DNA of 64,000 nt from Chrysogorgia sp. JL179-B06 (lineage: Eukaryota > Cnidaria > Anthozoa > Scleralcyonacea > Chrysogorgiidae), in assembly GCA_035772405.1 (NCBI GenBank), contig JAYKKM010000263.1, positions 4,719,001 through 4,783,000 of the forward strand. Reading direction: 5' to 3'. The position numbers and the translations under genes are program-made. Positions 22,764 through 34,208 of the stretch are shown one piece after another. The notes under the pieces were generated by a model that was not told the DNA's origin, searched no databases, and saw nothing but the letters and a program-made list of their open reading frames with translations. The number at the start of each line of letters is the position of its first letter. Within the stretch, counting starts at the first letter, position 1.

Positions 22764-24295
22764 TTTATTATTTTATTATACAAGGTAAAAGACTTGAGCT
22801 ACTTTAGTTCGGTAAAACTGCATTATTTGGATAAGGAAAGATTGCAGGAAAGGCTAGGATTTTGCCCGCTCATGATACAAAAAAAATAATAAACTGGTAT
22901 ATTATGCAATATTATACATAAGCCAGTCAGTCAGCCATCCTAATATGGATGGCCACTTTTGATAAATCAGATTTTTGGTCAGCCACTTTTTGTATGGAAT
23001 ATAAAATGTTACTCAAATCAACGATTCTGGTGATGATGCAGATATGATGATTGATTGCAAAATCAATTTAACGTATATGTATATGCTCCCTTTGTTGCAT
23101 TTTTTCTGATATTAACTCTATATTAATTACTGTTTTAGACATTGCTTTCTCCAAGTGTAATGATTGAAGTAGACAGGGCAAAGAACTACTCAAAAATGAC
23201 CAAAAATCTTTTGATGGCATTATTTGATTGGGCAACACTACAAAGATCTTCACTTACAGGAAAAGGAAAAGATAATGGACAAATGTTGGACTCAACAAAA
23301 ATTAACCTAATAACAGGCAAGTTTTTAGATAATTTTTAGATAATTTATATACTGTAAACCTCCAATTATAAGCCCTCGAATATAAACCCCCCCATGTATA
23401 AGCCCACCAATTTACTAACACTCTCACCATTCCGAATATAAGCCCACCCGCATATAAACCCATGGGCTTATGCATGGACCAGAAAAATGTCCTGTTCATT
23501 ACTGTTTTCTATAAAAAATAAAAGTGATTTCGTGGTTATACGAATTTAAAAGTTGTTTTGAAAACCCCTATACCATGCCGTGAATGGCAATATTGGAGGC
23601 TTAATAATTTTAAAACAAAGTTTTACAAAACAAGACGCCCGCTAGGCGTTAACTTGGACTATTTTTAGGGACATGGCGTGCATATTGCGTGCGGAGTTGG
23701 CATGTTAGACAGTTGGAATTAGAAAACCCGCTCACTTGTCTTATATTACAAAGGATAATTATTAATGCATTGATTTCTGTAATCAGGTGCTGAAGGCATT
23801 GTGCAGCGCTCGTTTAAAGTGGGATACTTTTAGAAGCAAGTTGGGCTGAGGACGAAGAAAAATCAGGCGTCTATACGCAGACGAAATTTAATGTAAACAT
23901 GGCAATGCTATTTTTTCTAATATCTGTTCGATTGAAGGTCTTTGTGTGTCAAAATTTATATAAAAATCAACGGCAAGGTATACGAAACATATCTGTTACG
24001 AAATTACATCGCTTTAATGGACATAAAAGCATTAAATCATCGGGTAAACGACGAATAGATCTTGAAGCCATGTCCTTTGATTTTAGAGATGAGTCTCGCT
24101 TCAATAATCGCTAATAAGACGAAACCTACAGCGTTCGATTCGCCAGATTCAAGTGATCATTTCGATATAGAATTGATGTAAATCGGATAAAAACACAACA
24201 TTTCATGATTAATATTACGGAGTTTCATGGGATAAATGTCAACACAGCATAATAATATTTCCCTGTCCTTCGACTGTCCATTCTGTCATCATGAT

Positions 24296-24625
24296 TGATC
24301 TCTCATCTGTGTTTCTTTCATCTTGGAGAGAATCTTTGCAATGGTTTGCAGGTTTACAGGTCTCGGTAAACTTTTCCAACTGCTATTCATTGTCAATAAA
24401 ATGAAAGTCCGAAATCGCTTCAATTTCGACTATATGTTGTTATTGACGTTTTGTCCACGGTTCTGCGAGTTCTTTCTTCAATCTCTCATCTGTGTTTCTC
24501 TCAGTCATCCAGTTATCTTGGAGAGCATCTTTGCATTAATTTGCGGGTTTACAGGTCTCGTAAATGCTTTTCAGACTGCGATTCATTGACAATAAAACGG
24601 GCCGAAATCGCTTTAATTCGCTATT
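24296..24625. repeat. Degenerate ~170-bp tandem duplication
   Basis: Units at about 24,296-24,440 and 24,477-24,625 share TCTCATCTGTGTTTCT, TCTTGGAGAG, GGTTTACAGGTCTCG, TTCATTG.CAATAAAA and GAAATCGCTT in the same order. Confidence 0.7.
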
Positions 24626-24820
24626 TATACGCCCACGCAATAATTACATTCTCTCGACGTATAAAACGACGAACATGACGAACACAGAAATCAAGCTGGA
24701 TTTAAGACTTGTGCTCACCACAGGTGGCCCAAGTAAAAAGCTTAATAGTATCTTATATTAAGTAATATTTGGCATTTCACTCGATCATACTACATGTTCT
24801 AAGGATTTATGGTGAAGGAA

Positions 24821-24949
24821 AATTTCGAGTGTTGGAATATATACATTTTAACTTTAAGACCAAACTGGGACCAGTTGCGAAAATGCAACTTCAAGGCCTT
24901 CTGGCTGGAATTGAACCTGCGATGCTAGTGCAGTACTCTGACCATTAAT
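24821..24949 (-). repeat. SINE-like tRNA-Ala-type repeat, copy 2 (inverted)
   Basis: This is the reverse complement of the tRNA-like head and tail in the copy at 25,019-25,161, truncated inside the head at GACCATTAA. Copies 2 and 3 are head-to-head, only about 70 bp apart. Confidence 0.75.
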
Positions 24950-25161
24950 ATACCCAGAATCTTATCCCGGCATTACCACCACTATATATACAGAACTCGT
25001 GGCTAGGCTCTCAGCAACGGCTTCCATAGCTCAATGGTCAGAGCACTGCACTAGCATCGCAGGGTCGCGGGTTCAATTCCAGCCGGAAGGCCTTGAAGTT
25101 GCATTTTTCGCAACTGGTCCCGGTTTGGTCTTAAAATGTATATATTCCAACACTCGAACCA
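24947..25161 (+). repeat. SINE-like tRNA-Ala-type repeat, copy 3
   Basis: The head at 25,019 has A box TAGCTCAATGG, anticodon loop CTAGCAT (AGC) and B box GGTTCAATTCC. The acceptor and T stems are imperfect, so this is a tRNA-derived repeat rather than a working tRNA. The tail matches copy 1. Confidence 0.75.
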
Positions 25162-25947
25162 ATAGTATCTTATGCTTGTTTATATGTTAACCTTACGTTA
25201 TATTGAAATAAAGTCAATAAATGTTATTACTAACACAAAATCTTGTCCGTATATAAGCTCCCTGTATATACGCCCCCCCCCCCCCTCATGTATAAGCCCA
25301 ACAACTTACGAACGAATATAAGCCCAGGGCTTATGAATATAAGCCCAGGGCTTATATTCGGAGGTTTACGGTATATAATGATAAACCATGCTATTATGTT
25401 TACGACTTAATTCACGTTTTCGGATTGTTATTTTCCTTGCCAAAACAATAAACGTGCTCCGATTCCACAATACACAAAGTACTTCTGTATTGTTGACTGT
25501 GGTGAAGAGACCGCATTCTTTAACAAAATAAACTTTCTCGCCAGAAAAGTGGTTGTGCCACTGGTCATCAATGATAAGTAGTTGTAAAGGGGGGGGGGGG
25601 GTGAAACATACTAGTTACTAATATTGGTTCGGTAACTTCGGTTCTCATCTGCCAATCTTTCTTTGTGATAAATTAGCTCAAATAATTTTATTCAGGTGCA
25701 TTATTGGACATTCGTAAATCTATCCAATGTGATCATGTTCATCATACGTTAGAGGAAATAACATATTTTCAATTTGCTTTTATTTCTTCTTTCAGATTAT
25801 GTTATTGGAGCCTATCCAGGTGTCAGTAATAGTGCTGTGCGACATGCAATTACACAAAAAGTGAAGGAGGTGTGTAAACGAAAAATGCGTGCAGAGGAAC
25901 TAAAACATTAACAGAAGCAGCACAATTGTTAATTATGTAAACAATGG

Positions 25948-26055
25948 TTATTACTTTGGCAGTAAGGGTACATCTGTATGTCTAACCGTGAGGTTTATGA
26001 AAGATTCATAAAACTTCGGGTAGGTATACTGATGTACCCTCCTGCCAAAGTAATA
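25948..26055. mobile_element. 108-bp foldback MITE
   Basis: The inverted ends TTATTACTTTGGCAG and an adjacent GGGTACATC block match on both sides around a short centre. It lies 36 bp past the BEN stop codon. Confidence 0.75.
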
Positions 26056-26517
26056 AGCCAGTAAAAGCCCTTCATTGCAGATGAAATGTTTCATCTGTTA
26101 TGAAGGGCCTTTGCTCCAAATGTTAGATCTCTAACTTATTATTATTTTTGCAGCATGCCAACCTAAATGTATTTAAAATGATCCCATTGTCTATGAACAC
26201 TTTTTGCATGTTATTAAGGGACGTATTTTATACTAATTATTGGTATGTTAATTTCACAACATCCAAAACATAATTCCTTTTGGCTTACCATAAATAACTA
26301 TAATCTCTTTGAACAATTAACTTACTTATATGTATTAAATAATTTATTGCTGTTATTATGAATATACGACATTGCTGTGAGAACAAATGATATGTTAGTG
26401 TTTCTGTTAATATTATTTGTCCATACTTGGCGTGCGTGATTGGAAAATGTTGAATGTAGTGCATATTAAATATGCACGACGTTTTTCATGATTAATACAT
26501 ACAAGTTTATGTATGAG

Positions 26518-26810
26518 AATGTTTTATATATGATAATATTCAGTTTCACATGTTAAATTGGCATGTATTAAAATGTCATATGTGAAAATGTCCCAATTCC
26601 ATGTTAAAAATTCATATGTCAAAATGTTATATATGGAATTGGAATATTTCACATATGAAAATTTCATATGTGAATATTATCAAATATGAAAATGTTCAAT
26701 TACATATATGAAAATTTCATATGTGAATATATTATCACATATGAAAATTTCACATGTGAAAATGTTCCAATGCCATATATGAAATTTTCATATGTGAAAT
26801 GACATAAGGG
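26518..26810. repeat. CATATG palindromic array ending in ..TGACATAAGGG
   Basis: About 290 bp of degenerate, self-complementary units built on TTTCATATGTGAAA. The array ends at GACATAAGGG (26,801-26,810). Read inward this is CCCTTATGTC, similar in form to the CCCTTAC and CCCTAAC ends at 40,170, 45,327 and 47,396. It may be the right end of an element that includes the BEN gene; no left partner was found. Confidence 0.6.
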
Positions 26811-26847
26811 AAGAACTGCGACAAGTCTCCAACTTTGTATTTCCCCA

Positions 26848-27380
26848 TTGTACAATATAAATGATAATTCAGCTTTAAAATTATGTTATTTAAATGCACG
26901 ATCACTCCATAAACACATTGAAGACGTTCGTAAGGATTTTAATTATTCATCTACGCATGTAACAATATTTACAAAAACAAGATTTACTCCAACAGATCCA
27001 AATGAAATGTACAAACTTGATGATTTTGAGTTATTTCGTAATGACAGTCTGTCAATTGCAGATGGTGGACGACCCTATCATGGTACTGCAGTGTACAGCA
27101 GAGTCCCTTTTGTTCCTGGTTATCCCTACAGTCATAACATCAATGGCATTGAATTTACGATTATTAAAATAACCACTCATCCAAACTTAACAATCATAGG
27201 TGTATATCGCTCTCAATAGAGACAATAGCTTTGTACAATTAATATCAGACTACACAACAGATATTATAGAACTCTCATCGACCATATATACTGTAAAACA
27301 ACTTCTCAAAGTGTAAATTCAGGGATTTTGGAAACCTATTTTAGTGATCACACAACAATCTGGGTATCATATAAATAAAG
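26848..27380 (+). pseudogene. APE-type endonuclease fragment (Helentron- or LINE-derived)
   Basis: The open frame to 27,219 has CYLNARSLHKHIEDV, TIFTKTRF (the TE metal site has become TK), YKLDDFELFRND, GGRPYHGTAVYSR and TIIGVYRSQ. A later block FSDHTTIW (about 27,340) would be the SDH motif. These are endonuclease-fold blocks; the spacing and RPYHGTAVYSR phrase resemble endonucleases fused to PIF1-type helicases in Helentrons, as I recall them. No helicase lies nearby, so a LINE origin remains possible. It starts 38 bp after the CATATG array. Confidence 0.6.
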
Positions 27381-27554
27381 AACTATCATCCATCACAGAA
27401 ATCATCGCTAATTAAGTCGCTAAACATTCAGAATTATTTTTAACAAAAGGCAAAGAGTACAACAATCACCACTAGGATGACTAATTATTATTATGAAAAA
27501 TCATGCAATAACAACATCAGTTTTCATATAAATGGAAAATACAGTTAGTATATA

Positions 27555-28722
27555 ATGTTCCCATGCTGTGGGAACAACATCGGAGCTGAAGTAATTTTAT
27601 TACTTCAACTGAAGAAATCATTAGATCCAACTCAACATATCACAAGTAAGTTGTTTTTTTATTTGGAATTTAAAAAAATAACATATCTGACCTGCACAAC
27701 TCATGTGCACATATTTCATTTAGTCATACCTAAGTTATGTCTAATGCATACATTTATATACTGTACATGCAGCATTTGTTTTTGTATGTTTAGGCTATGT
27801 TGACAACATGAGAAAACTGCTCTTCTGTCTCACCAAAGAGGAGATGGATATTACAGACGTAGTTATAAAGATGCCATCCCAGAACCACTCAGCAGGAAAT
27901 TTACTAACCGAGCCAGGAAACCTGATGCACTGAAAAACTATCAGGAGCGAAAAGCAAGAGTGCCTACACTTTTTCCAGAAGGTAATGTTTTAATTTGTGA
28001 TTTGTCTTGTAGGGTTTGATGGAAAAGCTCAGTAAATTTGTGGATTTTAATGTGGTAGTTAAAACATGATAAATATGAGTAGAATATATAATGCATACTT
28101 TGTTTGGAAGTTGTAGAAACGGTACAAACCAATTATTTTAACTCCGAAAAAGCTCAATTTGAGCAAGTTAACTTTGATAAAACATTGATGTTTTATTAAT
28201 CAATATTTTATCCTGGGTGAAAGATGCTGATTAAATATTAATTTCTTTTGGGTTTTCTTCATGAATTATTAATTAATTTTACAAATAGTTTTAGAAAATA
28301 TCAGTCAGATAAGGGTGGGAAACATATGTCTTGTTCTGTTAGATTTTAGTAGAATTTTATAAAATCCAGATAAGTGTTATTGTATGTAATTTAAATACAG
28401 GGAGTCCTCTCCTCCCAGAATAAAATACAAAGAAAACCCAAACCAGAACTATAAATATGAATTTCTAATTTTTTGATCAATTGTTTTATATCAATTAACT
28501 ATAAGTCAGAAATATCATACACTACTAATTATATAAATTTACAGTACAGTATTAATTTTGCCTTATAGCTGAGCAGCAAAACTGTCTACTGGCAAGTTCT
28601 TCAAACCAGACAGCTAATGACAACAACCCACAGTCAGGCACACACACAATCAGAAGATGCAAAAAATGAAAAAACCCTATGAAAGGTCATCCTAGAGGTC
28701 ATTGTCATGACAAATGCCTGAG
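27555..28722 (+). pseudogene. Unassigned spliced gene with C-terminal CxxC/HC knuckle
   Basis: Candidate exons are 27,555-27,649 (MFPCCGNNIGAEVILL, donor ACAAGTAAG), about 27,796-27,981 (best frame RRSYKDAIPEPLSRKF to TLFPE, donor GAAG|GTAATG) and about 28,569-28,722 (NCLLASSSNQ, then CKNPMKGHPRGHCHDKC). The last exon looks like a small zinc knuckle that ends some transposon proteins. Frame changes in exon 2 indicate decay. I do not recognise the full protein. The last exon lies within the left inverted arm, and its copy occurs on the other strand at about 32,040-31,900. Confidence 0.4.
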
Positions 28723-28915
28723 CATTTAAATAAAAATGAAACATGTTCCATTTTCTAATGAACTAATGTGACAATATATTCTTGTTATGCTTAGTATGTG
28801 TGAATGTCTATGTTCCTATACCTCTGAATCTAATAACATGGGGTAGCTGATTACACATACTGTAGTATATAATTATTTGATTTTGTTCAAAACTCTGAAT
28901 ACCTAGTAATAGTCT
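28283..28915. repeat. Left arm of large inverted repeat
   Basis: The mate is 31,760-32,328 in inverse orientation. Matching landmarks are AAATAGTTTTAGAAAATA, CAGGGAGTCCTC, AGCTGAGCAGCAAAACTGTC, GTCATCCTAGAGGTCATTGT and GAATACCTAGTAAT. The left arm has about 30 extra bases near 28,815-28,845. Both arms retain the zinc-knuckle exon. Confidence 0.85.
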
Positions 28916-29469
28916 GAATACCTAGTAAAACTCTGAATACCAAAAACTCCGACTACAGGAAAGATGGAACTATCGGTATATTGGCTTCAATGAAAGTGGG
29001 GTTTAACTAAAAGAATAGTATAGAAAGGCCTGGCGTTAATCACACTTCAGTTCCTCTGTTGTATATCTCGTGATTTCGATTTTCGAACAGTAATTTACTG
29101 TCTTGCTGAAAAAAGATTTGCCGACAAAAACCCGGGTGATGATAGATGATGAGCATGACATCTTGTTGGTCAGCAGTCATATTAACTGGATAACATCATG
29201 GGAATCGAGGTGGAAGTGTTAGGAAGACACTCAAGGTAGGGGGTTAGGATTCTAAGTATTTTTGGGGTTAGCGGCTATTTCATGGTTAAGTGACAAAATT
29301 CTGACGATTATATATACCTCGATTCACTTCATGTGACTGGTGACCAACACTATTGCATGCTCATCCTCGAGTTATCATCGCTCGGGTTATGGCAAACCCT
29401 ACAAAAGTTTCATTTTCCGACAAATCATTTATTTGCCGACGGAACTGGTTTTGCTAGGGGGTGTCCCAC

Positions 29470-30050
29470 GCCCCACGCGCACATCCGGGCATGTCCACTT
29501 TCTGACCACAGTGCGGTAGAAATTCAAACAACCCTGGGGAGACAACGACAAAAAGGTCGAGGAACGTGGAAGATTAATGTGGACATCTTGAAGGACAAAT
29601 TTTACCAAAGAGAAATGAAAGCCTTCCTGAAATTTTGGAAGTCAACCACACCAGACTACACGTCTGTGGCAGAATGGTGGGATGTTGGCAAACAAAATAT
29701 CAGGAGGATCACAGTGAAACACTGTGTAAGCAAAGCTGCAAGCGCAACAGCCAAGAACACGAGCTGCTCAACAAACTATCCACAGTGAAACACCAAACTA
29801 ACCCGAACGTAAACAAAATAGTAGAGCTCGAACGACAACTATCTGAGCTAGGCAATGCAAAGATAAGAGGCATTCAAGTGAGGAGCAGAGCCAAGGTGGT
29901 TGGAAAGTGGAGCAAAATCCAACAAATTCTTCTCTTTAGAGAAAAATAAAAGCAACCAAAGAACACAATAACAGAACTGAAAACAGAACATGGAAATATC
30001 TCGACCGATAACGACATTCTGGCAATGACTACCGAAACTGAACAACAAGC
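29470..30050 (+). pseudogene. L1/Tx1-like LINE fragment (end of endonuclease to RT linker)
   Basis: The block CPLSDHSAVEI is the terminal SDH motif of an APE endonuclease. It is followed by GRGTWKINVDILKD and EWWDVGKQNIRRI, typical of the linker between endonuclease and reverse transcriptase in L1/Tx1-type elements. Two more frames continue to a KNKS.KEH...LKTEHGNIST-like stretch at about 29,945-30,010. No RT catalytic block is present, so only about 580 bp of a truncated copy remain. Confidence 0.7.
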
Positions 30051-30450
30051 ACGCATGCTACAGAAACTGATCAAAAGGCTGGACTACAGGGAGGTCCCTG
30101 TGCGAAGGCTCGGTACTCAGCGGAGAACTAGAATGAGCCATCATACAAACTACTTACAAACATTATTAAAGTACAAATCAGATCAGAAAAACCTAGAAAC
30201 ATTGAAGAAATAGGACGTAATATTTTGGTAGCCTTTTTTATTTCTGATTGTTTCACATCTTGTTTTACGAGTGTCCTCGTATAATTGTTTTTCACATTCG
30301 ATAACTGAAAGTTTATGTTTTTGGGCTCTCAAAACGGGCAATTGTGGTCTAAAACTGTCCAGAGTCTGAAACCGAGTCCTCATTACCATGACGTCAGTGT
30401 GAAGACTGCACGTTCTTGTCATCTTGTAGTCGGATCAATTATTACAAAAA

Positions 30451-31725
30451 ATGTCGGATTTAGATTCCAATTCGACTGCTGAAAGCGACTCAAGCAGCTC
30501 TGAAGACTTTGCCAACGGCGAAGTCGCTTGTGCTGGTGAATTTAGGCCATACGAGGATGAAGCATTAGCTCATCAAGTTCAGCAGAAACAAGGTCAAGAA
30601 GCTGAAGCTCGAATATTTGTAGATGATGAAGATGGCATTTCTCCTGCAACGTTAGTGGCACGATTAAGAAGGACTGTTACATTAGACAGCTGGTTAGTAA
30701 ACTTGCTGTCTCAACTCGCAAGATTATGTGTAATTTCCATTGAGTTTGTATTTCTTTCCGTAAGAGCACAGATGTTGCAATGAGATATTGGAAGCAATGG
30801 GAAAATTCACCTTCGAGGGGCTTCCAATTTCATGTATCATAACACACGAAGATTACCAGCATTTGACACACAAGTCTGTACTTCATTTGGTTGGCCCTAT
30901 GTTTACTGGCAAAGAGGGAAAATACTACAAACGTCATGGAAATACGGAAAACGAGTGAGTTATTTATTATTGTCACCCATAACATTTAGATACTTCTCAA
31001 CAAATGACATCGCCATGAAAAATAAAGGTTCCTGAAATACGTATTTCACACAGGATATTTTGATAGGAGCTTTAAGTTTGCCAGCACCTTTCTCTGTTCA
31101 CAGATACAGTGTAGTTACTAAATAACGCTCTTGGTAAAAATAATACCGTGGCATGTATTTGTAACTAAAATTAGTTTATTTATATGTTCAATAAGATCTT
31201 TTCTTTTTACTGACAAGTTGACAACTTCGATACTATTTCGAACACCAGTTAAAAAATAATTAGAGAAAAACTCTGAAGACAAACACCAAGACTGAGGGAA
31301 GCATACTGTATAATAAATCAGTGCTAAAATTAAATAATTATATACAGCTGCGAGCCATTATGAATCGCTGTTGTTTCCATATAAGCTTTGGTCGGTAATA
31401 GAGGTGTACATACCCAAACCCATGTTGTGTTTGATAAGTATAAATTTTTGTTGGGTTGGCAGGTTGACCACTTATATCTGACCCAATGTAGCAAAACAAA
31501 TATGGAGTTGTAATTAACAAGGCCATTAAGAGGCTCCATTCAATTTGCTTATGGTCTTGTTTTTAGATTTCTTCGTGCAGTTTCATATCGATGCCTCATA
31601 AGATGGATGGGATGACTCAAGACCCCTTCCTGCCTGCATTTACCATGATATCCGTACTCGATATACCACTAAAAATGCAGCTAAGGGCTATAACTCAGGA
31701 CAAGAGAGATCAGTGGATGGTTGCT
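30451..31725 (+). pseudogene. P2X7 intracellular-domain-like gene
   Basis: Exon 1 (30,451-30,692) encodes an acidic Ser/Asp/Glu-rich start (MSDLDSNSTAESDSSSSED). Exon 2 (from about 30,772) begins CCNEILEAMGKF and contains ITHEDYQHL and HKSVLHLVGPMF. Exon 3 (31,567-31,725) has FLRAVSYRCLIRWM and LPACIYHDIRTRY. This is the layout of the zinc-binding P2X7 C-terminal-like domain found as stand-alone, expanded proteins in cnidarians. An exon with the first CxC..C cluster, expected between exons 1 and 2, was not seen. A one-base shift in exon 3 suggests decay. The gene lies between the two inverted arms. Confidence 0.6.
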
Positions 31726-31759
31726 AATTATTAACAGAACATCCTAAGAAACCGACCAT

Positions 31760-32328
31760 TACTAGGTATTCAGAGTTTTGAACAAAATCAAATAATTATA
31801 CTACAGTATATGTGTAATCAGCTAAATAGACATTCACACATAGTTCATTAGAAAATGGAACATGTTTCACTTTTATTTAAATGCTCAGGCATTTATGTCA
31901 TGACAATGACCTCTAGGATGACCTTTCATAGGGTTTTTGCATTTTATGCATCTTCTGATTGTCTGTGTGCCTGACTGTGGGTTGTTGTCATTAGCTGTCT
32001 GGTTTGATGAACTTGCCAGTAGACAGTTTTGCTGCTCAGCTATAAGGCAAAATTAATACTGTTAATTTATATCATTAGTACAGTGTATGATATTTCTGAC
32101 TTATAGTTAATTGATATAAAATAATTGATCAGAAAATTAGAAATTCATATTTATAGTTCTGGTTTGGATTTTCTTTGTAGTATTTTATTCTGGGAGGAGA
32201 GGAGGACTCCCTGTATTTAAATTACATACAATAACACTTATCTGGATTTTATAGAATTCTACTAAAATCTAACAGAACAAGACATATATTTGCCACCCTT
32301 ATCTGACTAATATTTTCTAAAACTATTT
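31760..32328. repeat. Right arm of large inverted repeat
   Basis: An inverted copy of 28,283-28,915. On the minus strand it retains the zinc-knuckle exon (CKNPMKGHPRGHCHD), followed by a stop after two further codons. Confidence 0.85.
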
Positions 32329-33262
32329 ATGAAATTCGGAATGTAGAATTTCTTATTACTTTATTATTGAGAAAATAAACACTCCCCTTGCACAAAATTA
32401 TTAACGTATAAATTTTTTCAAGTTAATTTATATGACAGAACAATATACATAGTTAGCATATACCAAAACAGTGAATCGTGCAATCTGATTGGTTCCTTTA
32501 GCTCGGGATATCCTGCACTATTCACTGTTTCACAAAACAAGATGGTGTCCTTCTCTTGAACGACTTTTCTTTTTACGTAATGCGAGAAATTGGCAAAAGC
32601 AGGAAGGTAGAAAACAATTACTGTATGCAGGGAAATTATTTTACGTAATATTTATGAAAAACAAGTTGAGAATAGAAAGTGCTCAAAAACCTGCAGAACA
32701 ACGAAATAAATGTGCTCTCACGAACTGACTGTTGTCAGTTTTCTATAGAAAAGTGTACTCCGTAGTTCATATATCGATATTCTCCTTTATATAGTTTATG
32801 AGACAATTTGAATTGCCTTTCATATAGAATTTAATAACATTTACAAACATTAAAAATCATTTTAGTTACAACAAAAACCAAGCAAAACTTAAAGAATTAG
32901 TACGGTATCGGCCGTAAAGATTACCGCGAAAACTGCCAAAGAAACTGGCGAGTAATGAACTGAATACTAAACAAATGACCTGATTATGACCAGGGAATCA
33001 TACTACCGATTTTATAACAGTAAACAAACACATACAGAAATTATTTGTAAATTAAAGGAAATTCAACGACTAAACACATGAAACATTGACACTGCACTGA
33101 CAGAAATAAAAACGCTAATTTATCCTATTTCGGTATTTATCCTATACATATCACGTCTGAGTTGCATGACATGGACAACGAACAGCAACCTACGTTTGTT
33201 ATAACAAAGGCATCCCGTAGGAAAACGACAGACCTTTTAAGACCTTGCAAAAGTCTAGCATA
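32329..33262. other. No gene recognised
   Basis: AT-rich sequence with only short open frames. Near its end (33,222-33,260) it carries GACCTTTTAAGACCTT, the same motif as the array at 35,880-36,140, which suggests one array split by the Tc1-like insertion. Confidence 0.5.
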
Positions 33263-33290
33263 CAGTACTGCCTAGAAATAACCTAACACT

Positions 33291-33356
33291 GCGGTTGCGG
33301 TCATTTAGCAGTGAGGTTGCGGTGGATTTGCGGTGGATTAGCGGTGAGGTTGCGGT
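33291..33356. repeat. GCGGTTGCGGT-type short tandem repeats
   Basis: Degenerate units of GCGGT(T/G)(A/G)GGTT just inside the left end of the Tc1-like element, probably subterminal repeats. Confidence 0.7.
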
Positions 33357-33818
33357 CGACAAAACCAACCGCATGAGGAAAACTACGTCGACTAAACACT
33401 TCGGGTTCCGACCTTGTCCGACTATTCAGTAACGCGCGTGTGTCAATAACAGTATGACAGTATGCCGTCCCATCCAAAATCAAATATTACTCTCGGTGTA
33501 AATGAGAATGAATAGTTTTCGCGTGGGCTACAATCTCCTTGAAAGATTTTGCGTTCAAGACACAGTGTCGGCGTTTGGATTGAAGTTGTAGTTTTTTTGT
33601 GGCAAATGGCACCACCAATGTCCAAAATCACGATCTGTCGGTTTCAGTTTACTTTCAGACGATTAGAAGTTCAGCATTGTGTCATTCTTTTCTCGGCCGT
33701 GATCAGTTTTAGATTTGGAACTAAGCATAAATGTCGAATGCCAACAAACTTCCGAACGCACGTTTAAAACCCCGTGACGTTTGGAACGGAGGTTACCGGT
33801 CGGTTTCGCTAAACCTAG

Positions 33819-34208
33819 AGTCAGTTCGCCACACACATTAAGTCAGTTCGCTACACACATTAAGTCAGTTCGCTAAAAATAAACGGAAAGTGGAATATAT
33901 ATCACCGAAAGCGCGTTGGCGATTCCGATGTACGGCATCTCTGAGTCACGGCTTCTATTTCAACAAAACCGCGTTAAAATTAGCTTGGCAAAAGACTAGT
34001 ATTTGAATAGGTACTGTTCGAGAGCATTAATGGCAGCGCACATTGACGATGAACGGCATCTCTGTATTCCATCTAAGATTTATAACGCTCTGGCACTGTC
34101 ATTATTTGAGGTGATTTGTTTAGTAAATACGTATTAAACAAATCAAGTTTATTGTTTTTTAATAAATCAGAGTTGTAGCGAACTGACTTTATGTGTGACG
34201 AACTGACT
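33819..34208. mobile_element. MITE with GTCAGTTCGCTA-type ends
   Basis: The left end carries three copies of GTCAGTTCGC(C/T)A separated by ACACACATTAA. The right end carries two inverted copies (GCGAACTGAC, GACGAACTGAC). It is about 390 bp long, without coding content, nested in the Tc1-like element. Confidence 0.65.

Larger units (their letters stand above)
23352..25371. mobile_element. 2-kb TA-flanked non-autonomous transposon
   Basis: The left end CTGTAAACCTCC..TATAAGCCC and right end (inverted) CCGTAAACCTCCGAATATAAGC match over about 24 bp and are flanked by TA on both sides, as in Tc1/mariner-type insertion. Subterminal ATATAAGCCC motifs repeat on both sides. No transposase lies inside. 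It contains a tandem duplication and two SINE-like copies. It interrupts the intron between the last two BEN exons. Confidence 0.8.
20730..25911 (+). pseudogene. BEN-domain gene, multi-exon
   Basis: Exons: 20,730-20,931 (Ser/Asp-rich, then a helical basic stretch FQKKIKLLKATEHNLHT), 21,624-22,005 (linker, NLS-like KRKR, Ser-rich tail), 23,139-23,316 and 25,796-25,911 (end, TAA). The third exon has the BEN signature: LLSPSVMIEVDRAKNYSKMT, LLMALFDWATLQRSSLTG, MLDSTKINLIT. The last exon completes it with VIGAYPGVSNSAVRHAITQK. BEN domains bind DNA or mediate protein contacts in chromatin factors and some transposon or viral proteins. The donor at 23,317 reads GC rather than GT. A stop and shift at 21,785 break exon 2, and the N-terminus was not secured (weak exon-like stretch at 20,470-20,670). 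Confidence 0.7.
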
